A DNA stretch of 64,000 nt from Ampullaceana balthica (Eukaryota > Mollusca > Gastropoda > Lymnaeidae). A model generated the notes under the pieces. That model was not told where the DNA came from and did not search any database. It saw only the letters and a list, made by a program, of their open reading frames with translations. The DNA lies in the NCBI GenBank assembly GCA_944989445.1, contig CALYLW010000016.1, forward strand, positions 2,398,505 through 2,462,504, in the 5' to 3' direction. This document shows, one piece after another, positions 24,209 through 36,591 of this stretch. A program made the translations under genes and the position numbers. How positions within the stretch are numbered: position 1 is the stretch's first letter; each line of letters begins with the position of its first letter.

Positions 24209-25011
24209 CCCACGAATAAAACTTCACGTAAAATTCATCACTCAGACAATAACTGGAAAATACGATAAGGAAGACCCGGTCTTAAAGTGCAAGGCTACCA
24301 GGGCTTCTCAAACACGGATGTGAGTGACCCGTCCCACTTCTTGAAATAAAATCTGATCACGATTTTCTCCAATGTAAAACGAATTTCATTCACCCAGACG
24401 AGTAAATAAATGCTTAAAAAATTCAAACTTATACAATTTATTGAGTTATGACCGTACACTGGCGCCTTGTTGATTAGAATCCCTGGACTTGCACATAACC
24501 CAGTATAGCACGTCTTCGTGTATGGAAGGCTACTCTGTATAGATTTAAAAGTGATTTCCCATGTTTGATCCGTAAAGGCGGTTTCTATCCCTACTGCTCC
24601 CCGACCAACGAAGGCCACTGCGTGGGTGAGGACCGAGTAAGTCGTTCAGTCCCTGACTGACTAGAAATCCAGATCGAGTGGTCACTGATATCAGGATTAT
24701 GACGAGATGCATCGCGTCTATGGCTGGGATTAGATTACTGAGAAAGCTGACCACTTTTGTGGGATTGTCAGGTTGCAGTGACTCTAATCTCGTGCCTCGC
24801 CCACCTCATCTGTAACTTGTAATTTTTTTCTGAGCTAATTCTTGCGTCAAGATAGTCAAAGATCTGGAATTTCAATTAGGTATAAATCTTATAAGTTAAA
24901 GATATCCACAATTTTACTCAGTATTTTTTTAAATTTTGCATTGTGCATTATTCTTTTCAACTAACTCAAAATTGGTTTATCGTTCATCTCCATGTTTATG
25001 TATTCTTGCCG
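24209..25011. other. Unique sequence, possible hAT-like fragment
   Basis: CAGGGCTTCTCAAACACGG at 24299 resembles a hAT terminal repeat, but no partner end was seen. Two overlapping minus frames (24295-24754) carry no known domain. Confidence 0.3.
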
Positions 25012-25753
25012 CTTTCTCTGGCTCTCTGTTTGCCTGTCTCTCAATTAGTGTCATTCCTCTCTCTCTCTCTTTCTCTGGCTCTCTGTTTGCCTGTCTCTCA
25101 ATTAGTGTCATTTCCCCCCTCTCTCTCTCTCTCTCTTTCTCTGGCTCTCTGTTTGCCTGTCTCTCAATTAGTGTCATTTCCCCCTCTCTCTCTCTCTCTC
25201 TTTCTCTGGCTCTCTGTTTGCCTGTCTCTCAATTAGTGTCATTTCCCCCTCTCTCTCTCTCTCTCTTTCTCTGGCTCTCTGTTTGCCTGTCTCTCAATTA
25301 GTGTCATTTCCCCCTCTCTCTCTCTCTCTCTTTCTCTGGCTCTCTGTTTGCCTGTCTCTCAATTAGTGTCATTTCCCCCCTCTCTCTCTCTCTCTTTCTC
25401 TGGCTCTCTGTTTGCCTGTCTCTCAATTAGTGTCATTTCCCCCCTCTCTCTCTCTCTCTTTCTCTGGCTCTCTGTTTGCCTGTCTCTCAATTAGTGTCAT
25501 TTCCCCCTCTCTCTCTCTCTCTCTTTCTCTGGCTCTCTGTTTGCCTGTCTCTCAATTAGTGTCATTCCTCTCTCTCTCTCTTTCTCTGGCTCTCTGTTTG
25601 CCTGTCTCTCAATTAGTGTCATTCCTCTCTCTCTCTCTTTCTCTGGCTCTCTGTTTGCCTGTCTCTCAATTAGTGTCATTCCTCTCTCTCTCTTTCTCTG
25701 GCTCTCTGTTTGCCTGTCTCTCAATTAGTGTCATTTCCCCCCTCTCTCTCTCG

Positions 25754-25791
<38 letters not shown>

Positions 25792-25799
25792 CTCTGTCT
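25012..25799. repeat. Compound minisatellite/microsatellite, 12 copies
   Basis: Twelve copies of GGCTCTCTGTTTGCCTGTC then TCTCAATTAGTGTCATT, each separated by a C run and a variable (CT)n block, giving unit lengths of about 56-68 bp. The array ends in a pure CT run at 25741-25799. Ser/Leu frames are artefacts. Confidence 0.96.
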
Positions 25800-25980
25800 T
25801 TGCTTCCCACACACATTCAATAATTTGGCTTGTCCACCTCCTTTGTCTGCCTTATTCTAAAATTCCATGATTGAAGTCGGAATCCACAGTAATAAATTCA
25901 CGTGTAAATAACCTTAGTTCAATTATTAGTTCCACTTTTAATTGCTGTTGTCAGCTCTTGTATGACATTGGCATCAACCT
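25800..25980. other. Unique spacer
   Basis: No feature recognised. Confidence 0.35.
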
Positions 25981-26178
25981 CACCTCTCCACTTGCCTCCT
26001 CCAGTCTCCTCCCAGGCTCTCCTCCCTACTCCCAGACCCTTTCTCTTCTCCACTTGCCTCCTCCAGTCTCCTCCCAGGCTCTCCTCCCTACTCCCAGACC
26101 ATTTCTCTTCTCCACTTGCCTCCTCCAGTCTCCTCCCAGGCTCTCCTCCCTACTCCCAGACCATTTCTCTTCTCCACT
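25981..26178. repeat. 62-bp pyrimidine-rich repeat, 3 copies
   Basis: CTCCACTTGCCTCCTCCAGT begins copies at 25985, 26048 and 26110; the units are almost identical. The plus strand is nearly free of purine runs. Confidence 0.95.
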
Positions 26179-26455
26179 TTAAGGTTAAACCCTCCGTCCC
26201 CATACTCCCACCATTGACTTCCAAAGATTTCTTCGTTCCGTATCTTTTCTCATTCCAATTTTATGGAAATCTGCTGCGGGCAAAGGGACAAAACTCTTGC
26301 TGCTATTGATTGTACAAGGATTCCACCAAGGGGAGTCAACTTTTTTTTATGTCGCTCAGAGGTAAGAGAAGACAACCGACGTTGAGGGTACTATGGTGAT
26401 ACCGGAAGTGGTTAGCTGGGATTTTGTATTGATGCATTCGTTAGATGCTTTTTGA
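26179..26455. other. Unique spacer
   Basis: No feature recognised. Confidence 0.3.
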
Positions 26456-26674
26456 AATGGAGAGTTTGTTGGTTGTCACTGATGCCAGTTGGTTGTTTGT
26501 TGGTTCTCACTGATGCCAGTTGGTTGTTGAAATGGAGAGTTTGTTGGTTGTCACTGATGCAAGTTGGTTGTTTGTTGGTTGTCACTGATGCCAGTTTGTT
26601 GTTTGTTGGTTGTCACTGATGCCAGTTGGTTGTTGAAATGGAGAGTTTGTTGGTTGTCAATGATGCAAGTTGGT
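26456..26674. repeat. Compound TTGGTTGT repeat
   Basis: Two mixed units, GTTGGTTGTCACTGATGCCA and TGAAATGGAGAGTTTGTTGG, in the order long-short-long-short-short-long. This shows copying of a composite of about 75-95 bp plus internal gain or loss. Confidence 0.88.
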
Positions 26675-26962
26675 TCTTTTTACTATCTCCCACCAGCGGA
26701 TAGGGGAAAGCTGTTCAAGTAAATAAATGAGATGAAACTTTCTCTTGGACCAGCGTATGTTCCTGTCTCTTGTCAAAAGCCAATGACGACTCTTTAGCGT
26801 TCATTTAATTTTTGATAAACTAATGTCTCTTATTTTACGATTGAAGATTTAAGCGCCCACCATAAATTTTAAATGTTAATACTAACATTTTTATTTTAAA
26901 AAATTCTATCTTTCGTGATTGTTGAACCGTTGTTTGAGACATAACTAAGGACACCTACAAAT

Positions 26963-26964
<2 letters not shown>
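26675..26964. other. Unique spacer
   Basis: No feature recognised. Confidence 0.3.
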
Positions 26965-27053
<89 letters not shown>

Positions 27054-27094
27054 GAGAGTGAGAGAGAGAGAGAGAGTGGGAGAGAGAGAGAGAA
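26965..27094. repeat. (GA)n microsatellite
   Basis: About 130 bp of (AG)n with AAAG, GGGAG and GTGAG interruptions. It is purine-rich on the plus strand, opposite to the other CT arrays here. Confidence 0.98.
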
Positions 27095-27717
27095 GTGACT
27101 TCTAGGATAAAAAATTATCCTTAAAATCAAATCTTACAAATCTTACAAAACAAATTCAGTTATTCTGTCTTCTTATTTGCTTTCATTTACATTTCTTTGT
27201 TAAACTTGACATAAAAATGTATAACCACAAACCACATTTGTTCCTTCCCCATTTTAGATTCCAGCAACTACAGTAACATGTTATCAACCAAGTAGCTTCT
27301 ATTTCAAGGACAATATTTTTTTTCTTTTTTAAATAAAAGCAAAAAATACTCCATTAAAGCTTCAAAAACAAGTTCTTCTTTTAAAAAATTATTTCAATTT
27401 AAATGAGTTTCTCGTAAGGGAGTTAAATCATATCCTCGAGAGTTCTCCCCTTGTCCTTCAGTCTGCGTGTGTTTTCTGCCTTGTGTTGGTAAACAGGAGA
27501 CTCTAGACTCAACAAGTTGTACCTTGTTCAGGCTGTACCATAGATCAGGCTGTTCAATACTGTACGTATTTCAAGATGTTAATATCATCAACCTGTGAGA
27601 TACATTATTGCTTGCCTTGGCCAATGTTTGTTGTTACAATACATATAATGACCTGACTCCGGACGTGGCACGTGACGTATTACCTTTGATGACAGCCAGT
27701 TACAAGTCTTCATTCTG
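27095..27717. other. AT-rich unique sequence
   Basis: No gene recognised. A short imperfect repeat of CAGGCTGT / TTGTACCTTG occurs near 27520-27560. Confidence 0.35.
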
Positions 27718-27967
27718 AGATACAAGGGACGTACAGAGAAAATCTGGTAGTGTACCAAGATACAAGGGACGTACAGAGAAAATCTGGTAGTGTACCAAGA
27801 TACAAGGGACGTACAGAGAAAATCTGGTAGTGTACCAAGATACAAGGGACGTACAGAGAAAATCTGGTAGTGTACCAAGATACAAGGGACGTACAGAGTA
27901 AATCTGGTAGTGTACCAAGATACAAGGGACGTACGGAGTAAATCTGGTAGTGTACCAAGATACAAGG
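27718..27967. repeat. 40-bp minisatellite, about 6 copies
   Basis: Unit GATACAAGGGACGTACAGAG then AAAATCTGGTAGTGTACCAA. The last two copies carry AGTAAATC and one ACGGAG. Minus-strand frames read SLYVPCILVHYQIF repeats; by-product. Confidence 0.97.
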
Positions 27968-28008
27968 GAGTTGTTCTGACTTAGTGTAGGGCAGAGCAAT
28001 CACAACAT

Positions 28009-28434
28009 TCAACACGACATGCAATAAAACATTCACCAAAACATCCATATTAACATCCATTCCCACATCCACCAAGACATCCAATACAGCATCCAATAAA
28101 ACATCCAATACAACATAACTAAAATGCCAAATACAACATCCACCACAACATCCAATACAACATCCACCACATCCAATACAACATAACTAAAATGTCAAAT
28201 ACAACATCCACCACAACATCCAATACAACATCCACCACATCCAATACAACATAACTAAAATGTCAAATACAACATCCAACACAACATCAAATACAACATC
28301 CAACAAAACATCCAACACAAAAACCATTACAACATCCAATACAACATATTCTAAAATTTCAAATATAACATTCAATGCAATATCCACCACAGAATCCACC
28401 ACAATATCCACCACAATATCCACCACAATATCCA
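28009..28434. repeat. Degenerate AACATCCA repeat with 62-bp higher-order unit
   Basis: The basic motif AACATCCACCACAACATCC or ATACAACATCC is repeated irregularly. A longer composite including ACATAACTAAAATGTCAAAT occurs at about 28114, 28182 and 28250. Asp/Val-rich minus frames are repeat translations. Confidence 0.9.
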
Positions 28435-28672
28435 CACATCATACCGCCTCCTGTCCTAATATCTCGTTTGGTTTACAAGAAAGATCTCCATACCTCTAGG
28501 CGCCACATTAACGTCGCCTAGCTAACTTTCCGTTTCTTCTTTTCTTCTCTCAAGATCTCATCAAGTATTTCAAGTTGTTGATGTCCTTCAGTTCATCACC
28601 TGGTGTGTCCAATTTTAACAATACCTTGACATCATCATAATCAACACATGCTGACTTTACCACCATTCATTG
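28435..28672. other. Unique spacer
   Basis: No feature recognised. Confidence 0.3.
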
Positions 28673-28820
28673 ACAGCATCTCTACGCGTGCATTCATTAC
28701 CTCCCTTGACATATCTACACATGCTTTTCATTACCTCCCTTCCTTAACATCATCTCTGCACATGCTTTTCATTACCTCCATTCCTTAACATCATCTCTAC
28801 ACGAGCCGTCATTACATCCC
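28673..28820. repeat. Degenerate repeat, about 35-45 bp, 4 copies
   Basis: Copies of ACATGCTTTTCATTACCTCC preceded by ACATCATCTCTAC, each with small insertions or deletions. Confidence 0.8.
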
Positions 28821-29317
28821 TTGTAAATAGTGTTAAATCATTTTGTTCCTTCTCTCACCCCCCCAAAAAAAAACACTTCGCCTTATTTTAACCCCACCCA
28901 TGCCCCTCTCATAATCTCGCTGTTAGCACGCCATCTTGAAGCACAACAAGAAGATTTAATTTTATAATGCGATCAAATTATGGGAAAAGAAAAGCATTTC
29001 CCAATGTTTCCTAAGAGAACTCTTACAAAGATAAATTTTCTTTCCATTTGTCGATTTGTCGTCTCTCTAGGAAGTATTTCTCTGCGTTTTTCTTATAATA
29101 TAGTGTGATAAATTAACTGAACTTTGCTTAAAGCACACTGTACTGACTTCAACACATAGCATTAAATAGTAGAAAATTGCACTTAACAGCAACAAACAGA
29201 ATAAAACCGTAAAATATTCTTCAAAAAGCATATTGAACCTAACGTTAACTACTCGTTAACAATTTATATTGTAACTGGCAGACAAACTTGAACAACAACA
29301 AGATAAACAAACATAAA
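28821..29317. other. AT-rich unique sequence
   Basis: No feature recognised before the large 52-bp array. Confidence 0.35.
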
Positions 29318-32300
29318 CGATAACAAACACAAGCCATGACTGACATGCGACACAGTGGACCTCAAGACAAGATAACAAACACAAGCCATGACTGACATGC
29401 GACACAGTGGACCTCAAGACAAGATAACAAACACAAGCCATGACTGACATGCGACACAGTGGACCTCAAGACAAGATAACAAACACAAGCCATGACTGAC
29501 ATGCGACACAGTGGACCTCAAGACAAGATAACAAACACAAGCCATGACTGACATGCGACACAGTGGACCTCAAGACAAGATAACAAACACAAGCCATGAC
29601 TGACATGCGACACAGTGGACCTCAAGACAAGATAACAAACACAAGCCATGACTGACATGCGACACAGTGGACCTCAAGACAAGATAACAAACACAAGCCA
29701 TGACTGACATGCGACACAGTGGACCTCAAGACAAGATAACAAACACAAGCCATGACTGACATGCGACACAGTGGACCTCAAGACAAGATAACAAACACAA
29801 GCCATGACTGACATGCGACACAGTGGACCTCAAGACAAGATAACAAACACAAGCCATGACTGACATGCGACACAGTGGACCTCAAGACAAGATAACAAAC
29901 ACAAGCCATGACTGACATGCGACACAGTGGACCTCAAGACAAGATAACAAACACAAGCCATGACTGACATGCGACACAGTGGACCTCAAGACAAGATAAC
30001 AAACACAAGCCATGACTGACATGCGACACAGTGGACCTCAAGACAAGATAACAAACACAAGCCATGACTGACATGCGACACAGTGGACCTCAAGACAAGA
30101 TAACAAACACAAGCCATGACTGACATGCGACACAGTGGACCTCAAGACAAGATAACAAACACAAGCCATGACTGACATGCGACACAGTGGACCTCAAGAC
30201 AAGATAACAAACACAAGCCATGACTGACATGCGACACAGTGGACCTCAAGACAAGATAACAAACACAAGCTATGACTGACATGCGACACAGTGGACCTCA
30301 AGACAAGATAACAAACACAAGCCATGACTGACATGCGACACAGTGGACCTCAAGACAAGATAACAAACACAAGCCATGACTGACATGCGACACAGTGGAC
30401 CTCAAGACAAGATAACAAACACAAGCCATGACTGACATGCGACACAGTGGACCTCAAGACAAGATAACAAACACAAGCCATGACTGACATGCGACACAGT
30501 GGACCTCAAGACAAGATAACAAACACAAGCCATGACTGACATGCGACACAGTGGACCTCAAGACAAGATAACAAACACAAGCTATGACTGACATGCGACA
30601 CAGTGGACCTCAAGACAAGATAACAAACACAAGCCATGACTGACATGCGACACAGTGGACCTCAAGACAAGATAACAAACACAAGCCATGACTGACATGC
30701 GACACAGTGGACCTCAAGACAAGATAACAAACACAAGCCATGACTGACATGCGACACAGTGGACCTCAAGACAAGATAACAAACACAAGCCATGACTGAC
30801 ATGCGACACAGTGGACCTCAAGACAAGATAACAAACACAAGCCATGACTGACATGCGACACAGTGGACCTCAAGACAAGATAACAAACACAAGCCATGAC
30901 TGACATGCGACACAGTGGACCTCAAGACAAGATAACAAACACAAGCTATGACTGACATGCGACACAGTGGACCTCAAGACAAGATAACAAACACAAGCCA
31001 TGACTGACATGCGACACAGTGGACCTCAAGACAAGATAACAAACACAAGCCATGACTGACATGCGACACAGTGGACCTCAAGACAAGATAACAAACACAA
31101 GCCATGACTGACATGCGACACAGTGGACCTCAAGACAAGATAACAAACACAAGCCATGACTGACATGCGACACAGTGGACCTCAAGACAAGATAACAAAC
31201 ACAAGCCATGACTGACATGCGACACAGTGGACCTCAAGACAAGATAACAAACACAAGCCATGACTGACATGCGACACAGTGGACCTCAAGACAAGATAAC
31301 AAACACAAGCCATGACTGACATGCGACACAGTGGACCTCAAGACAAGATAACAAACACAAGCCATGACTGACATGCGACACAGTGGACCTCAAGACAAGA
31401 TAACAAACACAAGCCATGACTGACATGCGACACAGTGGACCTCAAGACAAGATAACAAACACAAGCCATGACTGACATGCGACACAGTGGACCTCAAGAC
31501 AAGATAACAAACACAAGCCATGACTGACATGCGACACAGTGGACCTCAAGACAAGATAACAAACACAAGCCATGACTGACATGCGACACAGTGGACCTCA
31601 AGACAAGATAACAAACACAAGCCATGACTGACATGCGACACAGTGGACCTCAAGACAAGATAACAAACACAAGCCATGACTGACATGCGACACAGTGGAC
31701 CTCAAGACAAGATAACAAACACAAGCCATGACTGACATGCGACACAGTGGACCTCAAGACAAGATAACAAACACAAGCCATGACTGACATGCGACACAGT
31801 GGACCTCAAGACAAGATAACAAACACAAGCCATGACTGACATGCGACACAGTGGACCTCAAGACAAGATAACAAACACAAGCCATGACTGACATGCGACA
31901 CAGTGGACCTCAAGACAAGATAACAAACACAAGCCATGACTGACATGCGACACAGTGGACCTCAAGACAAGATAACAAACACAAGCCATGACTGACATGC
32001 GACACAGTGGACCTCAAGACAAGATAACAAACACAAGCCATGACTGACATGCGACACAGTGGACCTCAAGACAAGATAACAAACACAAGCCATGACTGAC
32101 ATGCGACACAGTGGACCTCAAGACAAGATAACAAACACAAGCTATGACTGACATGCGACACAGTGGACCTCAAGACAAGATAACAAACACAAGCCATGAC
32201 TGACATGCGACACAGTGGACCTCAAGACAAGATAACAAACACAAGCCATGACTGACATGCGACACAGTGGACCTCAAGACAAGATAACAAACACAAGCCA

Positions 32301-33164
32301 TGACTGACATGCGACACAGTGGACCTCAAGACAAGATAACAAACACAAGCCATGACTGACATGCGACACAGTGTACCTCAAGACAAGATAACAAACACAA
32401 GCCATGACTGACATGCGACACAGTGGACCTCAAGACAAGATAACAAACACAAGCCATGACTGACATGCGACACAGTGGACCTCAAGACAAGATAACAAAC
32501 ACAAGCCATGACTGACATGCGACACAGTGGACCTCAAGACAAGATAACAAACACAAGCCATGACTGACATGCGACACAGTGGACCTCAAGACAAGATAAC
32601 AAACACAAGCCATGACTGACATGCGACACAGTGGACCTCAAGACAAGATAACAAACACAAGCCATGACTGACATGCGACACAGTGGACCTCAAGACAAGA
32701 TAACAAACACAAGCCATAACTGACATGCGACACAGTGGACCTCAAGACAAGATAACAAACACAAGCCATGACTGACATGCAACACAGTGGACCTCAAGAC
32801 AAGATAACAAACACAAGCCATGACTCACATGCGACACAGTGGACCTCAAGACAAGATAACAAACACAAGCCATGACTGACATGCGACACAGTGGACCTCA
32901 AGACAAGATAACAAACACAAGCCATGACTGACATGCGACACAGTGGACCTCAAGACAAGATAACAAACACAAGCCATGACTGACATGCGACACAGTGGAC
33001 CTCAAGACAAGATAACAAACACAAGCCATGACTGACATGCGACACAGTGGACCTCAAGACAAGATAACAAACACAAGCCATGACTGACATGCGACACAGT
33101 GGACCTCAAGACAAGATAACAAACACAAGCCATGACTGACATGCGACACAGTGGACCACAAGAC
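29318..33164. repeat. 52-bp satellite-like array, about 74 near-identical copies
   Basis: Unit AAGATAACAAACACAAGCCA then TGACTGACATGCGACACAGT and GGACCTCAAGAC, repeated over 3.85 kb with almost no variation. A GCTATG variant is at 30271, 30583, 30947 and 32143, spaced by 6, 7 and 23 whole units. Other single changes (GTGTACC about 32373, CATAAC about 32717, GCAACAC about 32780, CTCACAT about 32826) occur only near the right end. Homogeneity implies recent expansion or active conversion, or an assembly built from a single consensus. Both strands have stops, so no long frame exists. Confidence 0.99.
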
Positions 33165-33838
33165 AAGATGACAAACCCATGATGGCAGACACATGATGGC
33201 AGACACATGATGACAGACTCATGAGGGCAGACACATGACAGACCCATGATGACAGACTCATGATGGCAGACACATGACAGACCCATGATGACAGACACAT
33301 GATGGCCAACACATGACAGACCCATGATGGCAGACACATGACAGACCCATGACAGACCCATGATGGCAGAGACATGACAGACTCATGATGGCAGACACAT
33401 GACAGACCCATGATGGCAGACACATGTCAGACCCATGATGGCAGACACATGGCAGATTCATGATGGCAGACACATGACAGACCCATGATGGCAGACACAT
33501 GACAGACCCATGATGGCAGACACATGACAGACCCATGATGGCAGACGCATGACAGACCCATGACAGACCCATGATGGCAGAGACATGACAGACACATGAT
33601 GGCAGACACATGACAGACACATGATGGCAGACACATGACAGACCCATGATGGCAGACACATGACATACCCATGATGGCAGACACATGACAGACCCATGAT
33701 GGCAGACACATGAAAGACCCATGATGGCAGACACATGACAGACCCATGATGGCAGACACATGTCAGACCCATGATGGCAGACACATGACAGACCCATGAT
33801 GGGAGACACATGACAGACCCTTGATGACAGACACATTC
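33165..33838. repeat. 25-bp minisatellite, about 26 copies
   Basis: Unit CATGATGGCAGACACATGAC plus AGACC. It follows the 52-bp array without a gap through a junction reading CAAGATGACAAACCCATGATGG. A compound variant with doubled CATGACAGACC is duplicated (about 33340 and 33550). The Cys/Ser/His-rich minus frames of up to 192 codons are repeat translations. Confidence 0.97.
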
Positions 33839-34129
33839 ATCGGTCTGCCTTAGTTATGTCACATTAACGCCCCCATTACAGTGCACTACTTTATCTTCAT
33901 GCGCCCTAAAACCTCTTTACAAATTCTCTGAGTGCAGTGTAAGAACATTAATACATGTCCGAGATGACCTCTGTTCAGTGGCGTCATATGACAAAGGATT
34001 TTCTTGCAGTCACAAACGTCTTATCAGAATTCACTCCCATGTTGCCATAGCAACGAATTTATTTAATTATTTAATCATTAACCCATTTCAACCTCGGTCA
34101 TTATAAACTGAATCTTCCAAAGTCTGCAC
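33839..34129. other. Unique sequence
   Basis: No gene recognised. Confidence 0.35.
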
Positions 34130-34211
34130 CTCTCTCTCTCTCTCTCTCTCTCTCCCTCTCTCTCTCTTTATCTCTCTCTCCCTCAATCTTTCTCGTTCTC
34201 TCTGTCTCTCT
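34130..34211. repeat. (TC)n microsatellite
   Basis: Interrupted CT run of about 80 bp. Confidence 0.95.
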
Positions 34212-34983
34212 CATCATCATAGATGATAATAATATGTCACCCATTTATCTGTGATCTTTTGCACCTCGCTATGTGAATTTTCCACACAATAAGTCTGTTT
34301 CCTCGATGTAGCGAGCTCAGATATTCATTGCTTGTATCTCAGACGGTTCATTGTTCTATAGAGACATTGTAACAAAAATAACTATTCAAATTTAACTCTT
34401 GGAAAACTTTTAAAAATTTAATTTTATAATATATTTTTTTAATTGCAAAAGTGTATTTTTTTAGCCGCCAAACACCAAACTAACACTTTACAATTACAAC
34501 GTCATGTGCCTATGTGACCTTTGGGAACCATGTTTTGGGGTTAATTTTTATACATAGAGTAAATTTATTGAAGATCTTACTTTGAACCTCTATTACTTAA
34601 ATCTCTGCATGCTGTCAGGTAATAGTGCATTTATTCGTTCATGCATTTACACCCAAACTCTGTAATTAACCAAGATAGATAACTCACACTTTACTGTATT
34701 CTTCTACTTGTTGCAGTTAAAGCCCTTTACCACACTCTGTAATTTCCCCTTGCGCTGTGTCCGTTTACCGGAAACAGACGTTTAGCAGGTCGATATTTTA
34801 GTAGGTCAGGGTTTTTTTTTCCTTTTTAAAAAAATAACATTTTATCTTTTATTAAATGTACGCAAAAAAAATAACTGTTATTTATCTATTCGTTTTATAT
34901 TAACTTCCATTATCTTGTTATCTGAGATGACACGCCAAACACTTACAACGATGGTGGTTTATTGGCGGGTTTAGTGTTGACAA
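34212..34983. other. AT-rich unique sequence
   Basis: No feature recognised; several homopolymer A/T runs. Confidence 0.35.
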
Positions 34984-35120
34984 GAAGAATACCGACAAAT
35001 ATGAGTGAGAATGTAAGAATACCGACAAATATGAGTGAGAATGTAAGAATACCGACAAATATGAGTGAGAATGTAAGAATACCGACAAATATGAGTGAGA
35101 GTGTAAGAATACCGACAAAT
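34984..35120. repeat. 30-bp minisatellite, about 4.5 copies
   Basis: Unit GTAAGAATACCGACAAATAT plus GAGTGAGAAT. It lies about 500 bp upstream of the receptor start codon, so it may fall in the promoter or 5' untranslated region. Each unit contains GTAAGAA, a donor-like hexamer. Confidence 0.95.
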
Positions 35121-35621
35121 CGTGTTGAAGGATGTAAGAATATTCTGCTGTATAAAGTATTTTTACTTAAGCATGTAAGCTGTAAATATCTGAGTTTGGA
35201 TTGCTAGTAAGATGTAGAGTCTGTGATTTGGCGATATAAGTGAGGTAGTATGTATAACAGTTGGTATTATTTATAACAGTTGGTAGTGTAATTAGGTTGC
35301 TTAATGTGTGAGTTGTCAATTTAGAACTGCTGGTAAATGTGTTATGTTATAACACAAGAAAATTTTGAAAACTTCTCCATGTCCATCAGCATTCTGATAA
35401 ACTACATACTCATAAAGATAGTGTGTACACTGTACTACTGTACACAGTCATGGTGAATTACCATTAACATATAGTGTACAGTGTACTTTCACCTACCACT
35501 CACCAGCACTATTGTTAACATGTACGTCTGATTAGTAAGTGACCAAACTGACCAAGGGGTAAACGTGTCTGTACGAAAAATGACGTGGTCAGACTTCAAT
35601 TGATGACAGCACGTGTCAGTC
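35121..35621 (+). promoter_or_regulatory. Region upstream of the receptor start codon
   Basis: No clear TATA box at a fixed distance. Two GTGTACA-rich inverted motifs lie at 35423-35445 (GTGTACA, 9-base loop, TGTACAC) and 35473-35486 (AGTGTACAGTGTACT). Transcription start and 5' untranslated region cannot be placed from sequence alone. The region is proposed because it immediately precedes the ATG at 35622. Confidence 0.3.
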
Positions 35622-36098
35622 ATGGCCGGCCTGGCAGTTGACCAACTCATCGTCCTGGCCCTGCTGGTCAACATCAACAGTTACTGGACACAGGTGGTTA
35701 CCAAGGCCTGCAGGACGGTGGACACTGGTCAGCCTAAGCTCATCAAGGCCGGCATCATCTTGCCGTTCGAGGGCACGGATCACTGGCTGATGCCCAAGGT
35801 CCACCCGGCCATCCTCATCGCCTGGGAGAAGGTCCTCAAACAGTACACTTGTCTGAGGGGCTACTCAGCGGTTCTCAACATCGCCGACTCGCGGTGCTCG
35901 GAAATCTTCGGTCCACTGGCCGCCATCGACATGTACATCAATCAATCGGCCCATGTCTTCTTCGGCCCGGCCTGCGAGTACAGTGCGGCCCCCGTGGCGA
36001 GGTTCTCATACTATTGGGGGATCCCTGTCCTGTCTGCGGGGGCCCTAGTGACGGCCTTGAAGGATAAGTCAGAATACAGACTTTTGACCCGTGTCCAG
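35622..36098 (+). CDS. Natriuretic-peptide-receptor-like protein, coding exon 1
   Basis: Encodes residues 1-159 of a type I membrane receptor with an ANF-receptor (periplasmic-binding-like) ligand domain, the family of natriuretic peptide receptors and receptor guanylate cyclases. ATG at 35622 (context GTCATGG) precedes a signal-peptide-like segment, hydrophobic at residues 9-18 (LIVLALLVNI). Residues 41-48 (IKAGIILP) match the first beta strand. FFGPACEYSAAPVARFSYYW (113-132) followed by GIPVLSAGA is the family's most diagnostic stretch. Cys92 and Cys118 are 26 residues apart, as in the first disulfide of vertebrate NPRs. Asn107 is a glycosylation sequon (NQS). GC-rich codon use contrasts with the AT-rich flanks. 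The exon ends in CAG before GTAAGT (36099-36104), phase 0. Whether a kinase-like/cyclase part follows is unknown, since it would be outside this window. Confidence 0.9.
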
Positions 36099-36591
36099 GT
36101 AAGTCCAAACCTTCATCAATTGATATCCAGGGACGTGACATATTTGTAGGATTTAACTTTGTTTTTAATTTGATTCGGTTTGGGTAAATTAAAATCCGCA
36201 TTGAAATCAAATAGAATGAAAACTTGAGCCACACATCATCAATCTCCCCAACCACATCTCACCCATTCCAAAGGTAGCACAGGTGCTTTATTTATGGGTC
36301 ATTGAATAATGACCAAAAGAAGTGTCACATCAATTATATTTCAAAGATTCAAAGTTATTTTCTGTTTTTAAAAATTAACACAAAATTTTGTTATAAAACT
36401 TTGATAAAATATTTAAGTGGGTTAACAATTTTTTTGTTCTTAAACAGTTGTAGTTTCTCATACATTTTTTTCTCGTGGGCTCAAAAAATAAACATCGTGT
36501 CTGGAAAAAGACAACATTATTATAGTTCTAAATTTTCAACTGTATTAAACCGCCGCCTGTTTGATCTGGTCTGACCTCTCACCCCTTTAAG
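36099..36591 (+). other. Intron 1 of the receptor gene
   Basis: A 493-bp AT-rich intron bounded by GTAAGT and a pyrimidine-containing tract ending TTTAAG. It joins two phase-0 exon ends and keeps the family alignment continuous (LLTRVQ then GTHAKVSEF). It contains no tandem array, unlike the following interval. Confidence 0.85.

Noticed and set aside
24299..24340. Second hAT terminus (CAGGGCTTCTCAAAC)
   Set aside because: Only a short match and no opposite terminus; mentioned within the spacer entry, not called separately.
29318..33838. CRISPR-like regular repeats
   Set aside because: Units are contiguous, with no unique spacers of similar size between identical repeats, and the genome is eukaryotic. 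These are tandem satellites.
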